A stretch of 64,000 nucleotides of DNA from Pseudomonas fluorescens (GCF_902497775.2 NZ_OZ024668.1:4262326-4326325); one strand, 5' to 3'. Counted from the stretch's first letter, positions 8,769-19,683 are shown. Made by a program: numbers and translations. Notes: generated by a model from the sequence alone, not told the origin.

Positions 8769-10115
8769 TCAGAACGACGACTGAATCTTCAACCCGGCGA
8801 CCAGCGCGTTATCCACCTCATCCACCCCGCCTGGGCTCTTGATGTACTGCAGGTTCGGCCGCACGGTCAGCCAGTTGGTGACATGGAAGCCGTAGTACAG
8901 CTCGGCGTTGTATTCAGTCTTCTGGATCGGCACGAAACCGGCGTCGTTGTAATCCTCGATGCCGCTCTGCTGATTGAGCAGTTGCGCACGGTCCTTCACA
9001 TCATCGTTGACGTGAATACGCGCCACGCCAAAGCCGATGTCATCCTTGGGCCGGCCATCGAAGGCACCCTTATAGACCATGCCCACCTGCTGGTAGTTAT
9101 CCACCACGTTGGTGGCCTTGTCGTGCACGGTGAAGTTGGCGAACAGGCTCAAGCCGCGGCTGGCATCGCTGCTGTGCGCGGTCACCTGCTGCTGGGCCAC
9201 CACCCACCAGCCATGCTTGCTCGAGTGCGACTTGAAGGCCGCACCAGTCAATGCCTGGGGTTGGCCGTTGACGTCGTCGTACACGTCATCGGCCTTGGCC
9301 GTGCTGTAGTAGTAACCCAGGCGGTATTCGCCCGGCAGGCCATTGACCTGCGGCGACCAGACCAGCTCCACCGGCAGGATCATGCCCTTGGTGCCGCTGC
9401 CGCTGAGTTTGAAGCCGTTGCCGGTCTCAAGGTTGGACGGGTTCTGCTCATACACCCCGACCTGGGCGAAAAACTCTGGAGTGATGTTGTATTTGACCCG
9501 CATCGCCCACTGGCTGACCGGCCAGTTGTACCAGATGCCGCCCACCCAGTTGCCCACTTGCGAGCCGCAGAACGCCAGGTTCTGGAAGTCGCAGGGGAAG
9601 CTGTTGAAGTCCTCGCCTTCGCCGAAGCGCCCGACCTTGATATCCAGGGCGCCATCGAAATACTTCTGCTTGACCCACATCTGGGTCAGGCGCCAGGTCT
9701 GGCCACGACCCCAGACTTCCTGCACCGAACTGAACTGCCCGGCACGCGGGTCACTGATGCGGTCGTTGGACAGGTTGCGCCCGCTTCGCTCGGTGATCGC
9801 CAACTTGAACTCGGCATCGTGCCAGCCGAAGATCTTCTCCAGGTCCAGGTGCGCGCCGAGGGCGAACTGGTCGCTGTAGCGGGCAGTCTTGTCGTCGTTG
9901 TAGCCACCATTGAGGTTACCGGCCACCTCACCGACATAGTCGAGGGTGAAGTCGTAGCCCTTCTCCAGCAATTCGGTGCGGGTACCGCCCCAGTCGCCGC
10001 TCATCCATTTCGACTCCGGAGCAAAGGCGCCAGCCGCCTGCGCCCCGCAACTGACGCCCAGGGCCGCCAGCAGGGTCAACGGCGCCAGTGGCTTGATACG
10101 CTTGAAGTGATCCAT
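8769..10115 (-). CDS. oprB: OprB carbohydrate-selective outer-membrane porin
   Basis: A 448-residue outer-membrane protein with a clear signal peptide (about residues 1-27, cleavage near GAQA-AGAF). It begins the mature part with a GDWGGTRTELLEKGYDF block typical of OprB, has many alternating beta strands, and ends in Phe as outer-membrane barrels do. It carries glucose across the outer membrane to the periplasmic binding protein GtsA. It follows gtsD by 54 bases and is probably the last gene of gtsABCD-oprB. The start at 10115 has AGGAAACAAGGG upstream. Confidence 0.96.
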   Translation of the reverse strand: MDHFKRIKPLAPLTLLAALGVSCGAQAAGAFAPESKWMSGDWGGTRTELLEKGYDFTLDYVGEVAGNLNGGYNDDKTARYSDQFALGAHLDLEKIFGWHDAEFKLAITERSGRNLSNDRISDPRAGQFSSVQEVWGRGQTWRLTQMWVKQKYFDGALDIKVGRFGEGEDFNSFPCDFQNLAFCGSQVGNWVGGIWYNWPVSQWAMRVKYNITPEFFAQVGVYEQNPSNLETGNGFKLSGSGTKGMILPVELVWSPQVNGLPGEYRLGYYYSTAKADDVYDDVNGQPQALTGAAFKSHSSKHGWWVVAQQQVTAHSSDASRGLSLFANFTVHDKATNVVDNYQQVGMVYKGAFDGRPKDDIGFGVARIHVNDDVKDRAQLLNQQSGIEDYNDAGFVPIQKTEYNAELYYGFHVTNWLTVRPNLQYIKSPGGVDEVDNALVAGLKIQSSF

Positions 10116-10169
10116 CCCTTGTTTCCTCGTTTTATTGTTCTCGATGGGTGTCTACGTTCTATAACGAAT

Positions 10170-11324
10170 TCAGCGACCCTTGAATTGGGCGACATTGTCC
10201 TTGCTGGCCTGGGCCGGTGCGGCGACACCCAGGCGCTCGCCGCTGGCGGCATCGAACAGCAGCACCCGCGCCGGATCGAACTGCAGGTTCAACGTGTCGC
10301 CGACCTGGGTCGGCACATCCGGGGCCAGACGGCAGCAGACCTTGGTCTGGTTCAAGGTGACGAACACCAGCAGGTCCGGCCCGGTGGGCTCGGTGATCTG
10401 CACCTCGGCACGGATGCTCGGCAGGCCGTTGGCCTGGGTCGGCGCCAGGGCGATCTGTTCGGGGCGAATGCCGAGGATCACTTCACGCTCCTCCAGGCCC
10501 GCCACATTGAACCCCAAGGGTAGCTCGCAACGCGCCTGGCCACTGTCGAGCAGGGCCAGCAGACGGCCATCCTTGCGCTGCAGGCGCAGGGGTATGAAGT
10601 TCATCGGCGGCGAGCCGATGAAGCTGGCAACGAACAGGTTGGCCGGATCGTTGTAGATCTGCTGCGGGGTGCCGAACTGCTGGATCAGCCCGTCCTTCAT
10701 CACCGCCACCTTGTCGCCCAGGGTCATGGCCTCGATCTGATCATGGGTGACGTACACCGTGGTGGTCTTCAGGCGCTGGTGCATCAGCTTGATTTCGGTG
10801 CGCATCTCTACCCGCAGCTTGGCGTCGAGGTTAGACAGCGGTTCGTCGAACAGGTAGATCTTCGGCCGCCGCGCCAGCGCCCGGCCCATGGCCACCCGCT
10901 GCTGCTGGCCACCGGACAACTGGCCGGGCTTGCGCGTGAGCAGGTGTTCGATCTGCAGCAACTTGGCCACCCGCGCCACTTCTTCCTCGATGGCGGCGGC
11001 GGGCATCTTGCGCATCTTCAGGCCGAAGGCGATGTTGTCGCGCACGTTCATGGTCGGGTACAGCGCGTAAGACTGAAACACCATGGCGATGTCGCGGTCC
11101 TTGGGGCTCATGCCGCTGATGTCCGCATCGTCCACCAGGATCGCCCCGCCGCTGATCTGTTCAAGGCCGGCGATGCAGTTCATCAGGGTCGATTTACCGC
11201 ACCCGGACGGGCCGACCAGAATCAGGAATTCACCGGAGTCGATCGACAGCTCGATGTTCTTCAGGGTGTCCGGCAGACCGCTGCCGTAGCTTTTGTTGAC
11301 GTTGCGCAGTTCAAGCGTTGCCAT
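10170..11324 (-). CDS. gtsD: Glucose/mannose ABC transporter ATP-binding protein GtsD (MalK-like)
   Basis: A 384-residue ATPase that powers the GtsABCD glucose importer. Walker [10 protein letters not shown] lies at about residues 38-46, the signature LSGGQQQR near 134, Walker [16 protein letters not shown] near 155, and the switch His in YVTHDQ. A C-terminal MalK-type regulatory TOBE/OB region follows from about 240. It starts 6 bases after the gtsC stop, so it is in the same operon. Confidence 0.96.
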   Translation of the reverse strand: MATLELRNVNKSYGSGLPDTLKNIELSIDSGEFLILVGPSGCGKSTLMNCIAGLEQISGGAILVDDADISGMSPKDRDIAMVFQSYALYPTMNVRDNIAFGLKMRKMPAAAIEEEVARVAKLLQIEHLLTRKPGQLSGGQQQRVAMGRALARRPKIYLFDEPLSNLDAKLRVEMRTEIKLMHQRLKTTTVYVTHDQIEAMTLGDKVAVMKDGLIQQFGTPQQIYNDPANLFVASFIGSPPMNFIPLRLQRKDGRLLALLDSGQARCELPLGFNVAGLEEREVILGIRPEQIALAPTQANGLPSIRAEVQITEPTGPDLLVFVTLNQTKVCCRLAPDVPTQVGDTLNLQFDPARVLLFDAASGERLGVAAPAQASKDNVAQFKGR

Positions 11325-11330
11325 TGTTGT

Positions 11331-12176
11331 TTACCCCTTGACCGCGCCGGCCGTGAGCCCGCGCAGGAAATACTTGCCAGCCAGCACATAGACCAACAGG
11401 GTCGGTAACCCGGCGATCATCGCCGCCGCCATGTCGACGTTGTATTCCTTGACCCCGGTGCTGGTGTTGACCAGGTTGTTCAGGGCCACGGTGATCGGTT
11501 GCGCATCGCCGCTGGCGAACACCACGCCGAAGAGAAAGTCGTTCCAGATCTGGGTGAACTGCCAGATCAGGCAGACCATGATGATCGGCACCGACATCGG
11601 CAGCAGGATGCGCCCGAAGATGGTGAAAAACCCCGCGCCATCGAGCCGCGCCGCGCGCACCAGCGCCTCCGGCACGCTGCAGTAGTAGTTGCGAAAAAAC
11701 AGCGTGGTAAAGGCCAGGCCGTAGACGATATGCACCAGCACCAGGCCCGTGGTGGTGCTGGCAAGGCCCAGCTTGCCAAGGGTGAACGAGGCCGGCAGCA
11801 GTACGGTCTGGAACGGCAGGAAGCAGCCGAACAACAGCAGCCCGAAGAACAACTGCGAGCCCCTGAAGCGCCACATCGACAGAACATAACCGTTCAGCGC
11901 ACCGAGCAGGGTCGAGATCACCACCGCCGGCACGGTGATCTTCACCGAGTTCCAGAAGTAGCCACCGACTGTGTCCCAGGCCTTGATCCAGCCGATGCCG
12001 GTGATCACCTCGGGCCAGCTCAGCAGGTTGCCGGTACGGATGTCTTGCGGCGACTTGAAGCTGGTCAGCAGCATCACGATCAGCGGGATCAGGTACAGCG
12101 CACAGGCCAGGATCAGGGTCGAGTAAATGGCCAGGCGGCTGAAGCTCAACGAGCGGGGAGCGAGGGACCTAGTCAT
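11331..12176 (-). CDS. gtsC: Glucose/mannose ABC transporter permease GtsC
   Basis: A 281-residue inner-membrane permease of the MalG type with about six hydrophobic segments, the first at residues 14-37. The EAA coupling loop reads EALVRAARLDGAGFFTIFGRI, near residue 190, and contacts the ATPase. Its start overlaps the gtsB stop by 8 bases. Confidence 0.95.
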   Translation of the reverse strand: MTRSLAPRSLSFSRLAIYSTLILACALYLIPLIVMLLTSFKSPQDIRTGNLLSWPEVITGIGWIKAWDTVGGYFWNSVKITVPAVVISTLLGALNGYVLSMWRFRGSQLFFGLLLFGCFLPFQTVLLPASFTLGKLGLASTTTGLVLVHIVYGLAFTTLFFRNYYCSVPEALVRAARLDGAGFFTIFGRILLPMSVPIIMVCLIWQFTQIWNDFLFGVVFASGDAQPITVALNNLVNTSTGVKEYNVDMAAAMIAGLPTLLVYVLAGKYFLRGLTAGAVKG

Positions 12177-13077
12177 GGCGCTTGTTCCTCAGTTCCGAAT
12201 ACAGGTAAGGCACCAGGATCGACAGGATCGCGCCGAGCATCAGGATCGCGCTGGCCGAGCCCATGCCCATCTGCCCGCGGCTGAAGGTGAAGGAATACAT
12301 GAACATCGCCGGCAGGTCCGAGGCATAGCCCGGGCCGCCGGCGGTCATGGCGGCGACCAGGTCGAAGCTCTTGATGGCAATGTGCGCAAGAATCATCAGC
12401 GCACTGAAAAACACCGGGCGCAGGCTCGGCAAGACGATGCGCAGGTAGATGCTCGGCAGGCTGGCGCCATCGACTTGGGCGGCGCGGATGATCGACTGAT
12501 CGACACCGCGCAGGCCAGCCAGAAACAGCGCCATGACAAAGCCCGAAGCCTGCCATACGGCGGCGATCACCAGGCAGTAGACGACCCGGTCGGGGTCCAC
12601 CAGCCAGTCCAGGCGAAAGCCTTCCCAGCCCCAGTCGCGAAGCATCTTGTCCAGGCCCAGGCCGGGGTTGAGCAGCCACTTCCAGGCGGTGCCGGTGACG
12701 ATCATCGACAACGCCATGGGGTACAGGTAGATGGTGCGAATGAACCCTTCGCGCCGGATACGCTGGTCGAGCAGTACCGCCAGCAGTACGCCGATCACCA
12801 GGCTGATGGCGATGAACATGCCGCCGAACAGCAACAGGTTCTTGCTCGCCACCCACCAGCGATCGTTCTCCATCAGCCGGGCGTATTGCGCCAGGCCGAC
12901 CCATTTGTAGCTGGGCATGAAGCTTGAGTTGGTGAAGGACAGGACGAAGGTCCAGAGGATGTAGCCGTAAAAGCCCACCAGGACGATCAACATGCTCGGC
13001 GCCAGTACCAGTTTCGGTAACCAGCGCTGCAGGGCGTCCAGGGGTGAGGCCTTGTTGATTGTGGCAACAGTGCTCAT
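12169..13077 (-). CDS. gtsB: Glucose/mannose ABC transporter permease GtsB
   Basis: A 302-residue inner-membrane permease of the MalF type with about six membrane segments (first at residues 22-48). The EAA-like loop is SIIRAAQVDGASLPSIYLRI, near residue 200. It pairs with GtsC. A REPIN lies between this gene and gtsA. Confidence 0.95.
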   Translation of the reverse strand: MSTVATINKASPLDALQRWLPKLVLAPSMLIVLVGFYGYILWTFVLSFTNSSFMPSYKWVGLAQYARLMENDRWWVASKNLLLFGGMFIAISLVIGVLLAVLLDQRIRREGFIRTIYLYPMALSMIVTGTAWKWLLNPGLGLDKMLRDWGWEGFRLDWLVDPDRVVYCLVIAAVWQASGFVMALFLAGLRGVDQSIIRAAQVDGASLPSIYLRIVLPSLRPVFFSALMILAHIAIKSFDLVAAMTAGGPGYASDLPAMFMYSFTFSRGQMGMGSASAILMLGAILSILVPYLYSELRNKRHD

Positions 13078-13100
13078 CAGGATGATCTCGTGTGGAGGCT

Positions 13101-13164
13101 ATCGCGGGGCAAGCCCGCTCCTACAGGGATGCGTTGCTGTTGTGGGAGCGGGCTTGCCCCGCGA
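13101..13164. repeat. REPIN (inverted REP pair) between gtsA and gtsB
   Basis: Two REP units of the CGCGGGGCAAGCCCGCTCC type face each other, separated by about 17 bases, and can form a long hairpin in the mRNA. It lies 35 bases after the gtsA stop and 24 bases before gtsB, inside the operon. Confidence 0.92.
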
Positions 13165-13198
13165 AGGGTCCAAAAGCCCGCCCCCACATATCAGCCCA

Positions 13199-14461
13199 TC
13201 ACTTGGCCGACTTGATCGCCGAATTCAGCTGCTTGACCGCCGTCGCCGGGTCGGCTTTCGGGTCGTTGAAGAAGTTGGTGACGACATCGAAGATCGCCCC
13301 TTGCACCGCCAGGGAGGTCGCCATGTTGTGAGCCATGCTCGGTTGCAGGCCGTCGCCTTTTTCCGCTTCCTTGAAGTCTACCGCCGACTTTTGCGTGCAG
13401 GCGTCGAACTGGCTCATGTCCATGTCCTGACGGACCGGCAAGGAGCCCTTGTTCTGGTTGAACACGGTCTGGAACTGCGGCTCCAGGGCGACCTTGGCCA
13501 GGTCGCTCTGGGCCTGGATGTCTTTCTTCTTCTTGAGCTTGAACATCGCCAGCGAATCGATGTTGTAGGCAAAACTGCCCTGGGTGCCGGGGAAGGCTAC
13601 GCACTGGTAGTCCTTGCCCGCCACCTTGCCGGCGGCGGTCCACTCGCTCTTGGCCCAGTCGCCCATGATCTGCATGCCGGCCTTGCCATTGATGACCTCA
13701 GCGGCGGCAATGTTCCAGTCACGCCCGGCGCGGTTGGGGTCCATGTAGGTGCCCAGGCGTTGCAGGGTCTTGAACACCTCGACCATCTTCGTGCCGGTCA
13801 GGGTGCTTTCATCCAGCTCGACGAAGGCTTTGTGATAGCCCTGGGGGCCGAGGATGCTCAGCACCAGGTCCTCGAAGACAGTGCTGTCCTGCCACGGCTG
13901 CCCGCCATGGGCCAAGGGGGTGAAGCCGGCGGCCTTGAGCTTGTTGGCGGCTTCGAACAGTTCATCGAGGGTGGTCGGCACCTTGGCCCCGGCTTTTTCA
14001 AACACCTGCGGGTTGATCCACAGCCAGTTGACCCGGTGGATGTTCACCGGCACCGCGACGTAGTGGCCGTCGTACTGCATGATCTGCGCAACTTTCTTCG
14101 GCAGCAGAGCATCCCAGTTGTTGGCCTTGGCGACATCATCGAGCTCGGTGAGCAGGCCCAGCGCGCCCCACTCCTGAATGTCCGGGCCCTTGATCTGGGC
14201 GGCGCCTGGCGGGTTGCCGGCGACCGCACGGCTCTTGAGTACGGTCATGGCCGCGGCACCACCGCCACCGGCGACGGCGTTGTCCTTCCAGGTGAAGCCG
14301 TCTTTCTCGATTTGTTCCTTGAGGGTTTTCACCGCCGCGGCTTCACCACCGGACGTCCACCAATGGGTCACTTCGATCGTACCGTTAGCAGCAGCGGCAG
14401 CACTGAGGGGCAACAAGGAGGCGAGGGAAATGACAGCGGCGAGGCGATTGATCGCATTCAT
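13199..14461 (-). CDS. gtsA: Periplasmic glucose/mannose-binding protein GtsA
   Basis: A 420-residue extracellular solute-binding protein family 1 member, the substrate-capturing part of GtsABCD. The start at 14461 gives a signal peptide ([20 protein letters not shown], cleavage near AAAA-ANG) and has AAAAGG about 9 bases upstream; a longer in-frame N terminus would bury the signal. Motifs such as [25 protein letters not shown] and GDWAKSEW fit sugar-binding proteins of this group. It is first in the operon and downstream of gtrS-gltR, whose two-component system controls it in Pseudomonas. Confidence 0.96.
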   Translation of the reverse strand: MNAINRLAAVISLASLLPLSAAAAANGTIEVTHWWTSGGEAAAVKTLKEQIEKDGFTWKDNAVAGGGGAAAMTVLKSRAVAGNPPGAAQIKGPDIQEWGALGLLTELDDVAKANNWDALLPKKVAQIMQYDGHYVAVPVNIHRVNWLWINPQVFEKAGAKVPTTLDELFEAANKLKAAGFTPLAHGGQPWQDSTVFEDLVLSILGPQGYHKAFVELDESTLTGTKMVEVFKTLQRLGTYMDPNRAGRDWNIAAAEVINGKAGMQIMGDWAKSEWTAAGKVAGKDYQCVAFPGTQGSFAYNIDSLAMFKLKKKKDIQAQSDLAKVALEPQFQTVFNQNKGSLPVRQDMDMSQFDACTQKSAVDFKEAEKGDGLQPSMAHNMATSLAVQGAIFDVVTNFFNDPKADPATAVKQLNSAIKSAK

Positions 14462-14605
14462 CGAGAGAAACCTTTTCTTGTTGTTATGCAGGTGCAAGTC
14501 ATGGTGCTTGCGCTTGCATCGGAGTCTAACCAGCGCCACGGGCGCCGGAGGTAACGAAGGGATGCGCGAATGTCACAGTCTGGTGACATTCGCATCGTGA
14601 GGATT

Positions 14606-16084
14606 TCAATCACTGCTGCGCGGCAGGCTCAAGGTTACCCGCAGGCCACCTTCACGCAAGTTGCGCAGGCTCACTTCGCCGCCGTGGCTGTGGGCGATAT
14701 TGCGCGCGATACCCAGGCCCAGGCCGTAGCCCTGCTGCTGCCCGGCCAGGCGAAAGTGCGGCTCGAACACCTGCTCCTGACGCTGCTCGGGCACGCCCGG
14801 GCCTTCGTCATCGACCTGCAGGACGAAGCCCGAATCGCTGTCGAGAATCCGCAGATGGGCGCGCTCGCCGTATTTGAGCGCGTTGTCGATCAGGTTGCCG
14901 ATACAACGCTTGAGCGCCAGCGGCTTGCCGGGGTACGGCGCCAGAGCGCGGCCTTCGAGGGTGATCTGGCCGCTGCCCAGGTACGGTTCGACCAGGCACT
15001 CGAGCACCTGGTTGAGGTCGATAGGTTCGATATTCTCGTGGATGTCAGTGTCTTTCACGCATTGCAGCGCGCCCTTGACCAGCATTTCCAGCTCATCGAG
15101 GTCGCGACCGAACTTGGCCTGCAACTGCTCGTCATCGAGCAACTCGACCCGCAGGCGCAAGCGCGTGATCGGCGTGCGCAGGTCGTGGGAGATGGCGCTG
15201 AACAACTGGCTGCGTTCGGTCAGGTAGCGGCTGATGCGTTCGCGCATGGCGTTGAAGGCACGGCCCACCTCCTCCACTTCGCTGCCGCCGCCTTCGGTCA
15301 CCGGCTCGACGTCAGCCCCCAGCGACATCTCTCGTGCAGCCAACGCCAGGCGCTTGAGCGGGCGGCTCTGCCAGTGCACCAGCAGGCCGATGAACAGCAG
15401 CAGGAATGAACTGGTGAGGACGATGAACCACAACTGCTGGCTGGGCAGGCCCTGCTCTTCAAGGCTGGTGTAGGGCTCGGGCAGCAGCGAGGCAATGTAC
15501 AGCCACTCGTCTTCGGCGAGGTGGATCTGGGTCACCAGCACCGGCGGGTTGATCGGCTCCAGGGTCAGCGCATAGTGGGCCCAGGAGCGCGGCAACTCAT
15601 CGAGCTTCAAGCCGCTGTTGAAGATCCGCAGATCCTGCGGGCTGACGAACTGGATGGAAATTTCCAGCTGCGCGCCCAGGCGCTGGTGCAGCACGTCGCC
15701 AACGGCATCGATCACCGCGGCCTTGCGTGGCGTGGTGGGCAGTACCTGCATATCCAGTGGTTTATCGTTGAGGGAGACGACAAAACGGGTGCCGCCCATG
15801 CTGCGCAACTGGTCGAGCACCATCGGCCGATAAGCCACCGGCAGCGAACGAAAGTAACTGACACTGGCACTCATCGAATGGGCCAGGCTGCGGGCACTGG
15901 CGACCAGGCCTTCCCTCTGGCTGGCGCGCAGTTGCGACAACCAGATCAGGCTCGACAACGCCTGTGCCAGCAACACCACCAGCAGTGTCAGCAGCAGCAT
16001 GCGCCCGAGCAACGAGCGCGGCAATGGCAGGCGCCAACGCCCCTCAGTGCGCAGGTGCAACGCTGGCCGCCAGCAGGTAACCAC
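14606..16084 (-). CDS. gtrS: Sensor histidine kinase GtrS for glucose uptake
   Basis: An inner-membrane sensor kinase of up to 492 residues. Two hydrophobic segments (about residues 25-50 and 222-244) frame a periplasmic sensor domain, followed by HAMP, the H-box AISHDLRTPITRLR, the N-box GNLIDNALKYGE and the G-box DDEGPGVPE and GLGLGIA. It phosphorylates GltR. In P. aeruginosa GtrS senses 2-ketogluconate and 6-phosphogluconate. The start is uncertain: GTG 16084 overlaps gltR by 41 bases, while a TTG at 16024 or 16060 would also fit. Translational coupling with gltR is likely. Confidence 0.93.
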   Translation of the reverse strand: MVTCWRPALHLRTEGRWRLPLPRSLLGRMLLLTLLVVLLAQALSSLIWLSQLRASQREGLVASARSLAHSMSASVSYFRSLPVAYRPMVLDQLRSMGGTRFVVSLNDKPLDMQVLPTTPRKAAVIDAVGDVLHQRLGAQLEISIQFVSPQDLRIFNSGLKLDELPRSWAHYALTLEPINPPVLVTQIHLAEDEWLYIASLLPEPYTSLEEQGLPSQQLWFIVLTSSFLLLFIGLLVHWQSRPLKRLALAAREMSLGADVEPVTEGGGSEVEEVGRAFNAMRERISRYLTERSQLFSAISHDLRTPITRLRLRVELLDDEQLQAKFGRDLDELEMLVKGALQCVKDTDIHENIEPIDLNQVLECLVEPYLGSGQITLEGRALAPYPGKPLALKRCIGNLIDNALKYGERAHLRILDSDSGFVLQVDDEGPGVPEQRQEQVFEPHFRLAGQQQGYGLGLGIARNIAHSHGGEVSLRNLREGGLRVTLSLPRSSD

Positions 16085-16760
16085 TGCCGCGCACGGTACG
16101 AATCAGCCGTGGCGGTTTTTCGGTGTCGCGCAGGCGCTGGCGCAGGCGGCTGACCGCCATGTCGACGATGCGGTCCAACGGCATTGGCTCGCGGCCACGG
16201 GTGGCGTTGCCGATGGTGTCGCGGTCGAGTATCTGTTGCGGGCGATCGAGGAACAGCTTGAGCAGGGCGAAGTCGGCACCGGACAGGATCACCTCTTCGC
16301 CATCGCGGTGGAACAAGCGGTGGCTGATGGTATCCAGGCGCCAGTCATCGAAGGCCAGCACGTCACTGCCACTGCGCTCCTGGCCAAAGCCGGCACGGCG
16401 CAGCAGCGCCTTGATCCGCGCCTGCAATTCGCGCGGGCTGAAGGGCTTGCCCAGGTAATCATCGGCGCCCAGCTCCAGGCCAATGACCCGGTCGGCTTCG
16501 TCGGAGCTGGCCGTGAGCATGATGATCGGCACCTGCGCCAGGCGCGGATGCTGACGCACCCAGCGACACAGGCTGAAGCCGTCTTCGTCGGGCAGCATCA
16601 CGTCGAGGATCACCAGGTCACAGTCGCTGGCCTCCAGGGCCTGGCGAAAGCCGCGCCCGTCGGCCACCGCCTGGACGCTGAAACCGGCGCGGCTCAGGTA
16701 GGTTTGCAACAGTTCACGGATGTCCTGGTCGTCGTCGACCATCAGTATCGACTTGCTCAC
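16044..16760 (-). CDS. gltR: OmpR-family response regulator GltR
   Basis: A 238-residue regulator. The receiver domain has the acidic pair DDD at residues 9-11, the phospho-acceptor D53 in VILDVMLP, and K in GKPF. The C-terminal winged helix ends with IRTVRGSGYLLA. With GtrS it activates the gtsABCD-oprB transporter genes. It follows glk by 23 bases in the edd-glk-gltR-gtrS cluster, so it is partly under HexR control through the edd promoter. Confidence 0.95.
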   Translation of the reverse strand: MSKSILMVDDDQDIRELLQTYLSRAGFSVQAVADGRGFRQALEASDCDLVILDVMLPDEDGFSLCRWVRQHPRLAQVPIIMLTASSDEADRVIGLELGADDYLGKPFSPRELQARIKALLRRAGFGQERSGSDVLAFDDWRLDTISHRLFHRDGEEVILSGADFALLKLFLDRPQQILDRDTIGNATRGREPMPLDRIVDMAVSRLRQRLRDTEKPPRLIRTVRGSGYLLAASVAPAH

Positions 16761-16783
16761 GAATCACTCCTTGCTCCCGTACC

Positions 16784-17737
16784 TCAACCGGCTTGCTGCA
16801 GCGCCACGCCAGCCCCGAGCAAACCGGAGAATTCGGCGGTCACCAACCATACCGGGACATCCTTGAAGTAGCCACTCATGCAGCCCTTGTCGGCGAAGCT
16901 GGCGCCAAAGCCGCTGGCCAGGAACAGCTCGGCAAAGCGCGGAATGATGCCGCCGACGATAAACACCCCGCCCCGCGCACCGAGGGTCAGGACGTTGTTG
17001 CCCGCCACCCGGCCGAGAAAACGGCAGAACTGCTCGATCACCGCCAGGGCAACCGGCTCGCCGGCCAGCGCCGCATCGGTGATCGCCACTGGGCTTTGCA
17101 GCGGCGCAGGTTGAGCATCCAGCGCGCAGATAGCCTGGTACAAACGCAGCAGACCACCGCCGCTGAGCACGGTTTCGGCGCTGACATGGCCGATCTCGCT
17201 TTCGATCTGCTGGCGAATCTGTGCTTCGCGGGCGTTGCCCACCGGCAGGTCGACATGCCCGCCCTCGCCCGGCAAAGCCATCCAGCGGTCCTCACCGAGG
17301 CTAAGCAAGGTGCCGACGCCAAGGCCAGTGCCCGGGCCGATCACCAGTGCCGGGCGGCCAGCATCCGGCGTGCCTTGACAGACGCTGCGGTATTCGCCCG
17401 CCTGCAAGCGGGTCATGCCCAGGGCCATGGCGGTGAAGTCGTTGATCAGCAGCAGCTGCTCGACCTGCAAGGTCTTGCAGAACGCCTGGCGGCTGAGGCT
17501 CCAGTGGTTGTTGGTAAAGCGAAACTCATCGCCGTCGACCGGCCCGGCCACCGCCAGGCACACCGCGCCCAGCTCGCCGCGGGCCACGCCCTGCTCGGCC
17601 AGATAGGCGCCGATGGCCTGTTCCGGGCTGGTGTAATCGGCCGTGGCAAAGACCTGCACCGCGTGCATGCGGTTGTCTTCCCAGAGGGCAAAGCGTGCAT
17701 TGGTGCCGCCGATATCGCCGACCAGTGCGCGCTTCAT
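16784..17737 (-). CDS. glk: Glucokinase
   Basis: Phosphorylates glucose to glucose 6-phosphate with ATP. The protein has 317 residues. Motifs are the phosphate loop [13 protein letters not shown] (residues 8-20), [18 protein letters not shown], and [10 protein letters not shown]. The ATG overlaps the edd stop by 4 bases, which indicates translational coupling. Confidence 0.97.
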   Translation of the reverse strand: MKRALVGDIGGTNARFALWEDNRMHAVQVFATADYTSPEQAIGAYLAEQGVARGELGAVCLAVAGPVDGDEFRFTNNHWSLSRQAFCKTLQVEQLLLINDFTAMALGMTRLQAGEYRSVCQGTPDAGRPALVIGPGTGLGVGTLLSLGEDRWMALPGEGGHVDLPVGNAREAQIRQQIESEIGHVSAETVLSGGGLLRLYQAICALDAQPAPLQSPVAITDAALAGEPVALAVIEQFCRFLGRVAGNNVLTLGARGGVFIVGGIIPRFAELFLASGFGASFADKGCMSGYFKDVPVWLVTAEFSGLLGAGVALQQAG

Positions 17738-19560
17738 TTGAGCGTCTCCAGGGCCGAGGTGAAGGCGCTGGCGCCCTTCTCTGCCGAGCTCAGGGCGGTA
17801 CGCAGGAAGCCGAACAGCTCGCGACCACAGCCCAGGTCGTTGCCGGTCGGCGCTACGGGCAATTCACGATCGGCCAGTTCGGCGGCACTGAGCTTCACCG
17901 TCAGGGTGCCGGCCACGCCGTCGACCCGCACAATATCGCCATCACGCAGGCGCGCCAGCGGGCCGCCATCGAAGGCTTCCGGGCAAACATGAATAGCCGC
18001 CGGGATTTTCCCCGAAGCACCGGACATGCGCCCGTCGGTTACCAGGGCCACCTTGAAGCCACGGTCCTGCAGCACGCCGAGGAACGGGGTCATCTTGTGC
18101 AGTTCGGGCATGCCGTTGCAGCGCGGGCCCTGGAAACGCATCACCGCGACGAAATCACGCTCCAGCTCGCCGGCCTGGAAAGCATCGGCCAGCGCCTGCT
18201 GGTCATGGAACACCAGTGCCGGCGCTTCGACCACCTGATGCTCGGGGGCGACCGCGGACACCTTCATCACCCCGCGACCGAGGTTGCCTTCCATGACCCG
18301 CAGGCCGCCTTCGGGCGAGAACGCCCGCGCCACTGGGCGCAGGATCGCCTCATCGAGACTCGCCGACGGGCCTTCGCGCCAGACCAGTTTGCCCTCCTCA
18401 AGGAACGGCTCCTGGGTGTAGCGGCGCAGGCCGTGGCCGGCGACGGTGTTGACGTCTTCATGAAGCAGCCCGGCATCGAGCAGTTCGCGAATCAGCAAAG
18501 CCATGCCGCCAGCGGCCTGGAAGTGGTTGATGTCGGCCTTGCCGTTCGGATAGACGTGGGACAGGGTCGGCACCACTTCCGAAAGCTCGGCCATGTCCTG
18601 CCAGGTCAGCTGGATACCAGCGGCCTGGGCAATCGCCGGCATGTGCAGGGTGTGGTTGGTCGAACCGCCGGTGGCGTGCAGGGCAACGATGGAGTTGACC
18701 AGGGATTTCTCGTCGACGATCTCGCCCAGCGGCATGAAGCTGCCACTGGCCTTGGTCATCCGCGTAACCTGCTGCGCAGCCTCGACGGTCAGGGCATCGC
18801 GCAGCGGCGTATACGGGTTGACGAAGGAGGCGCCCGGCAGGTGCAGGCCCATCACTTCCATCAACAGCTGGTTGGTGTTGGCGGTGCCATAGAAGGTGCA
18901 GGTGCCTGGGCTGTGGTAGGACTTCATCTCCGATTCCAGCAGCTCCTCGCGGCTGGCCTTGCCTTCGGCGTAACGCTGGCGCACGTCGGCTTTCTCCTTG
19001 TTGGAGATACCCGACGGCATCGGCCCGCCCGGGACGAACACGGTCGGCAGATGACCGAAGCGCAGCGCCCCCATCAACAGACCGGGGACGATCTTGTCGC
19101 AGATGCCCAGCATCAGCGCCGCGTCGAACATGTTGTGCGACAGGGCGATGGCGGTGGACATGGCGATCACTTCGCGGCTGGCGATGCCCAGCTCCATGCC
19201 GGGCTCCCCCTGGGTGACACCGTCGCACATGGCCGGCACGCCGCCAGCGAACTGGCCGACCGAGCCGATCTCGCGCAGCGCCTGCTTGATTTGTTCGGGG
19301 TAGTGCTCGTAGGGCTGGTGCGCCGAGAGCATGTCGTTGTAAGCGGAGACGATGGCGACGTTGGCCGCGTTCATCATCCGCAGGCTTTGCTTGTCCTGGC
19401 TGCCGCAGCCGGCAACACCGTGAGCGAAGTTGGCGCATTGCAGCTTGGCGCGCATCGGCCCGTCGCTGGCGGCCCCGCGAATCAGCTCAAGGTAACGTTC
19501 ACGTGTGGGGCGACTGCGGGCGATCAGCCGTTGGGTGACCTCAAGAATGCGCGGATGCAT
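17734..19560 (-). CDS. edd: 6-phosphogluconate dehydratase
   Basis: Converts 6-phosphogluconate to KDPG, the first specific step of the Entner-Doudoroff pathway. The protein has 608 residues and belongs to the IlvD/Edd family. The cluster-binding Cys motifs [19 protein letters not shown] and [16 protein letters not shown], and the [15 protein letters not shown] motif near residue 510, are present. ATG 19560 has GGAG 8 bases upstream. It is the first gene of edd-glk-gltR-gtrS and diverges from gap, with candidate HexR operators between them. Confidence 0.98.
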   Translation of the reverse strand: MHPRILEVTQRLIARSRPTRERYLELIRGAASDGPMRAKLQCANFAHGVAGCGSQDKQSLRMMNAANVAIVSAYNDMLSAHQPYEHYPEQIKQALREIGSVGQFAGGVPAMCDGVTQGEPGMELGIASREVIAMSTAIALSHNMFDAALMLGICDKIVPGLLMGALRFGHLPTVFVPGGPMPSGISNKEKADVRQRYAEGKASREELLESEMKSYHSPGTCTFYGTANTNQLLMEVMGLHLPGASFVNPYTPLRDALTVEAAQQVTRMTKASGSFMPLGEIVDEKSLVNSIVALHATGGSTNHTLHMPAIAQAAGIQLTWQDMAELSEVVPTLSHVYPNGKADINHFQAAGGMALLIRELLDAGLLHEDVNTVAGHGLRRYTQEPFLEEGKLVWREGPSASLDEAILRPVARAFSPEGGLRVMEGNLGRGVMKVSAVAPEHQVVEAPALVFHDQQALADAFQAGELERDFVAVMRFQGPRCNGMPELHKMTPFLGVLQDRGFKVALVTDGRMSGASGKIPAAIHVCPEAFDGGPLARLRDGDIVRVDGVAGTLTVKLSAAELADRELPVAPTGNDLGCGRELFGFLRTALSSAEKGASAFTSALETLK

Positions 19561-19683
19561 GTACTGGACTCCAGGCTATCGGTGGTTGCGACCTCTGCGG
19601 CGGTTTCCCTTATCAACGATCGCGGCCTAGGCTCAATGGCAGGGGCGATGCGTTGCGGGAGGAACGGCTTGGCCGATCGCTCG

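Noticed and set aside
8883..10523. A 546-codon open frame opposite oprB and gtsD
   Set aside because: It spans two real genes on the other strand and has no protein-like features.
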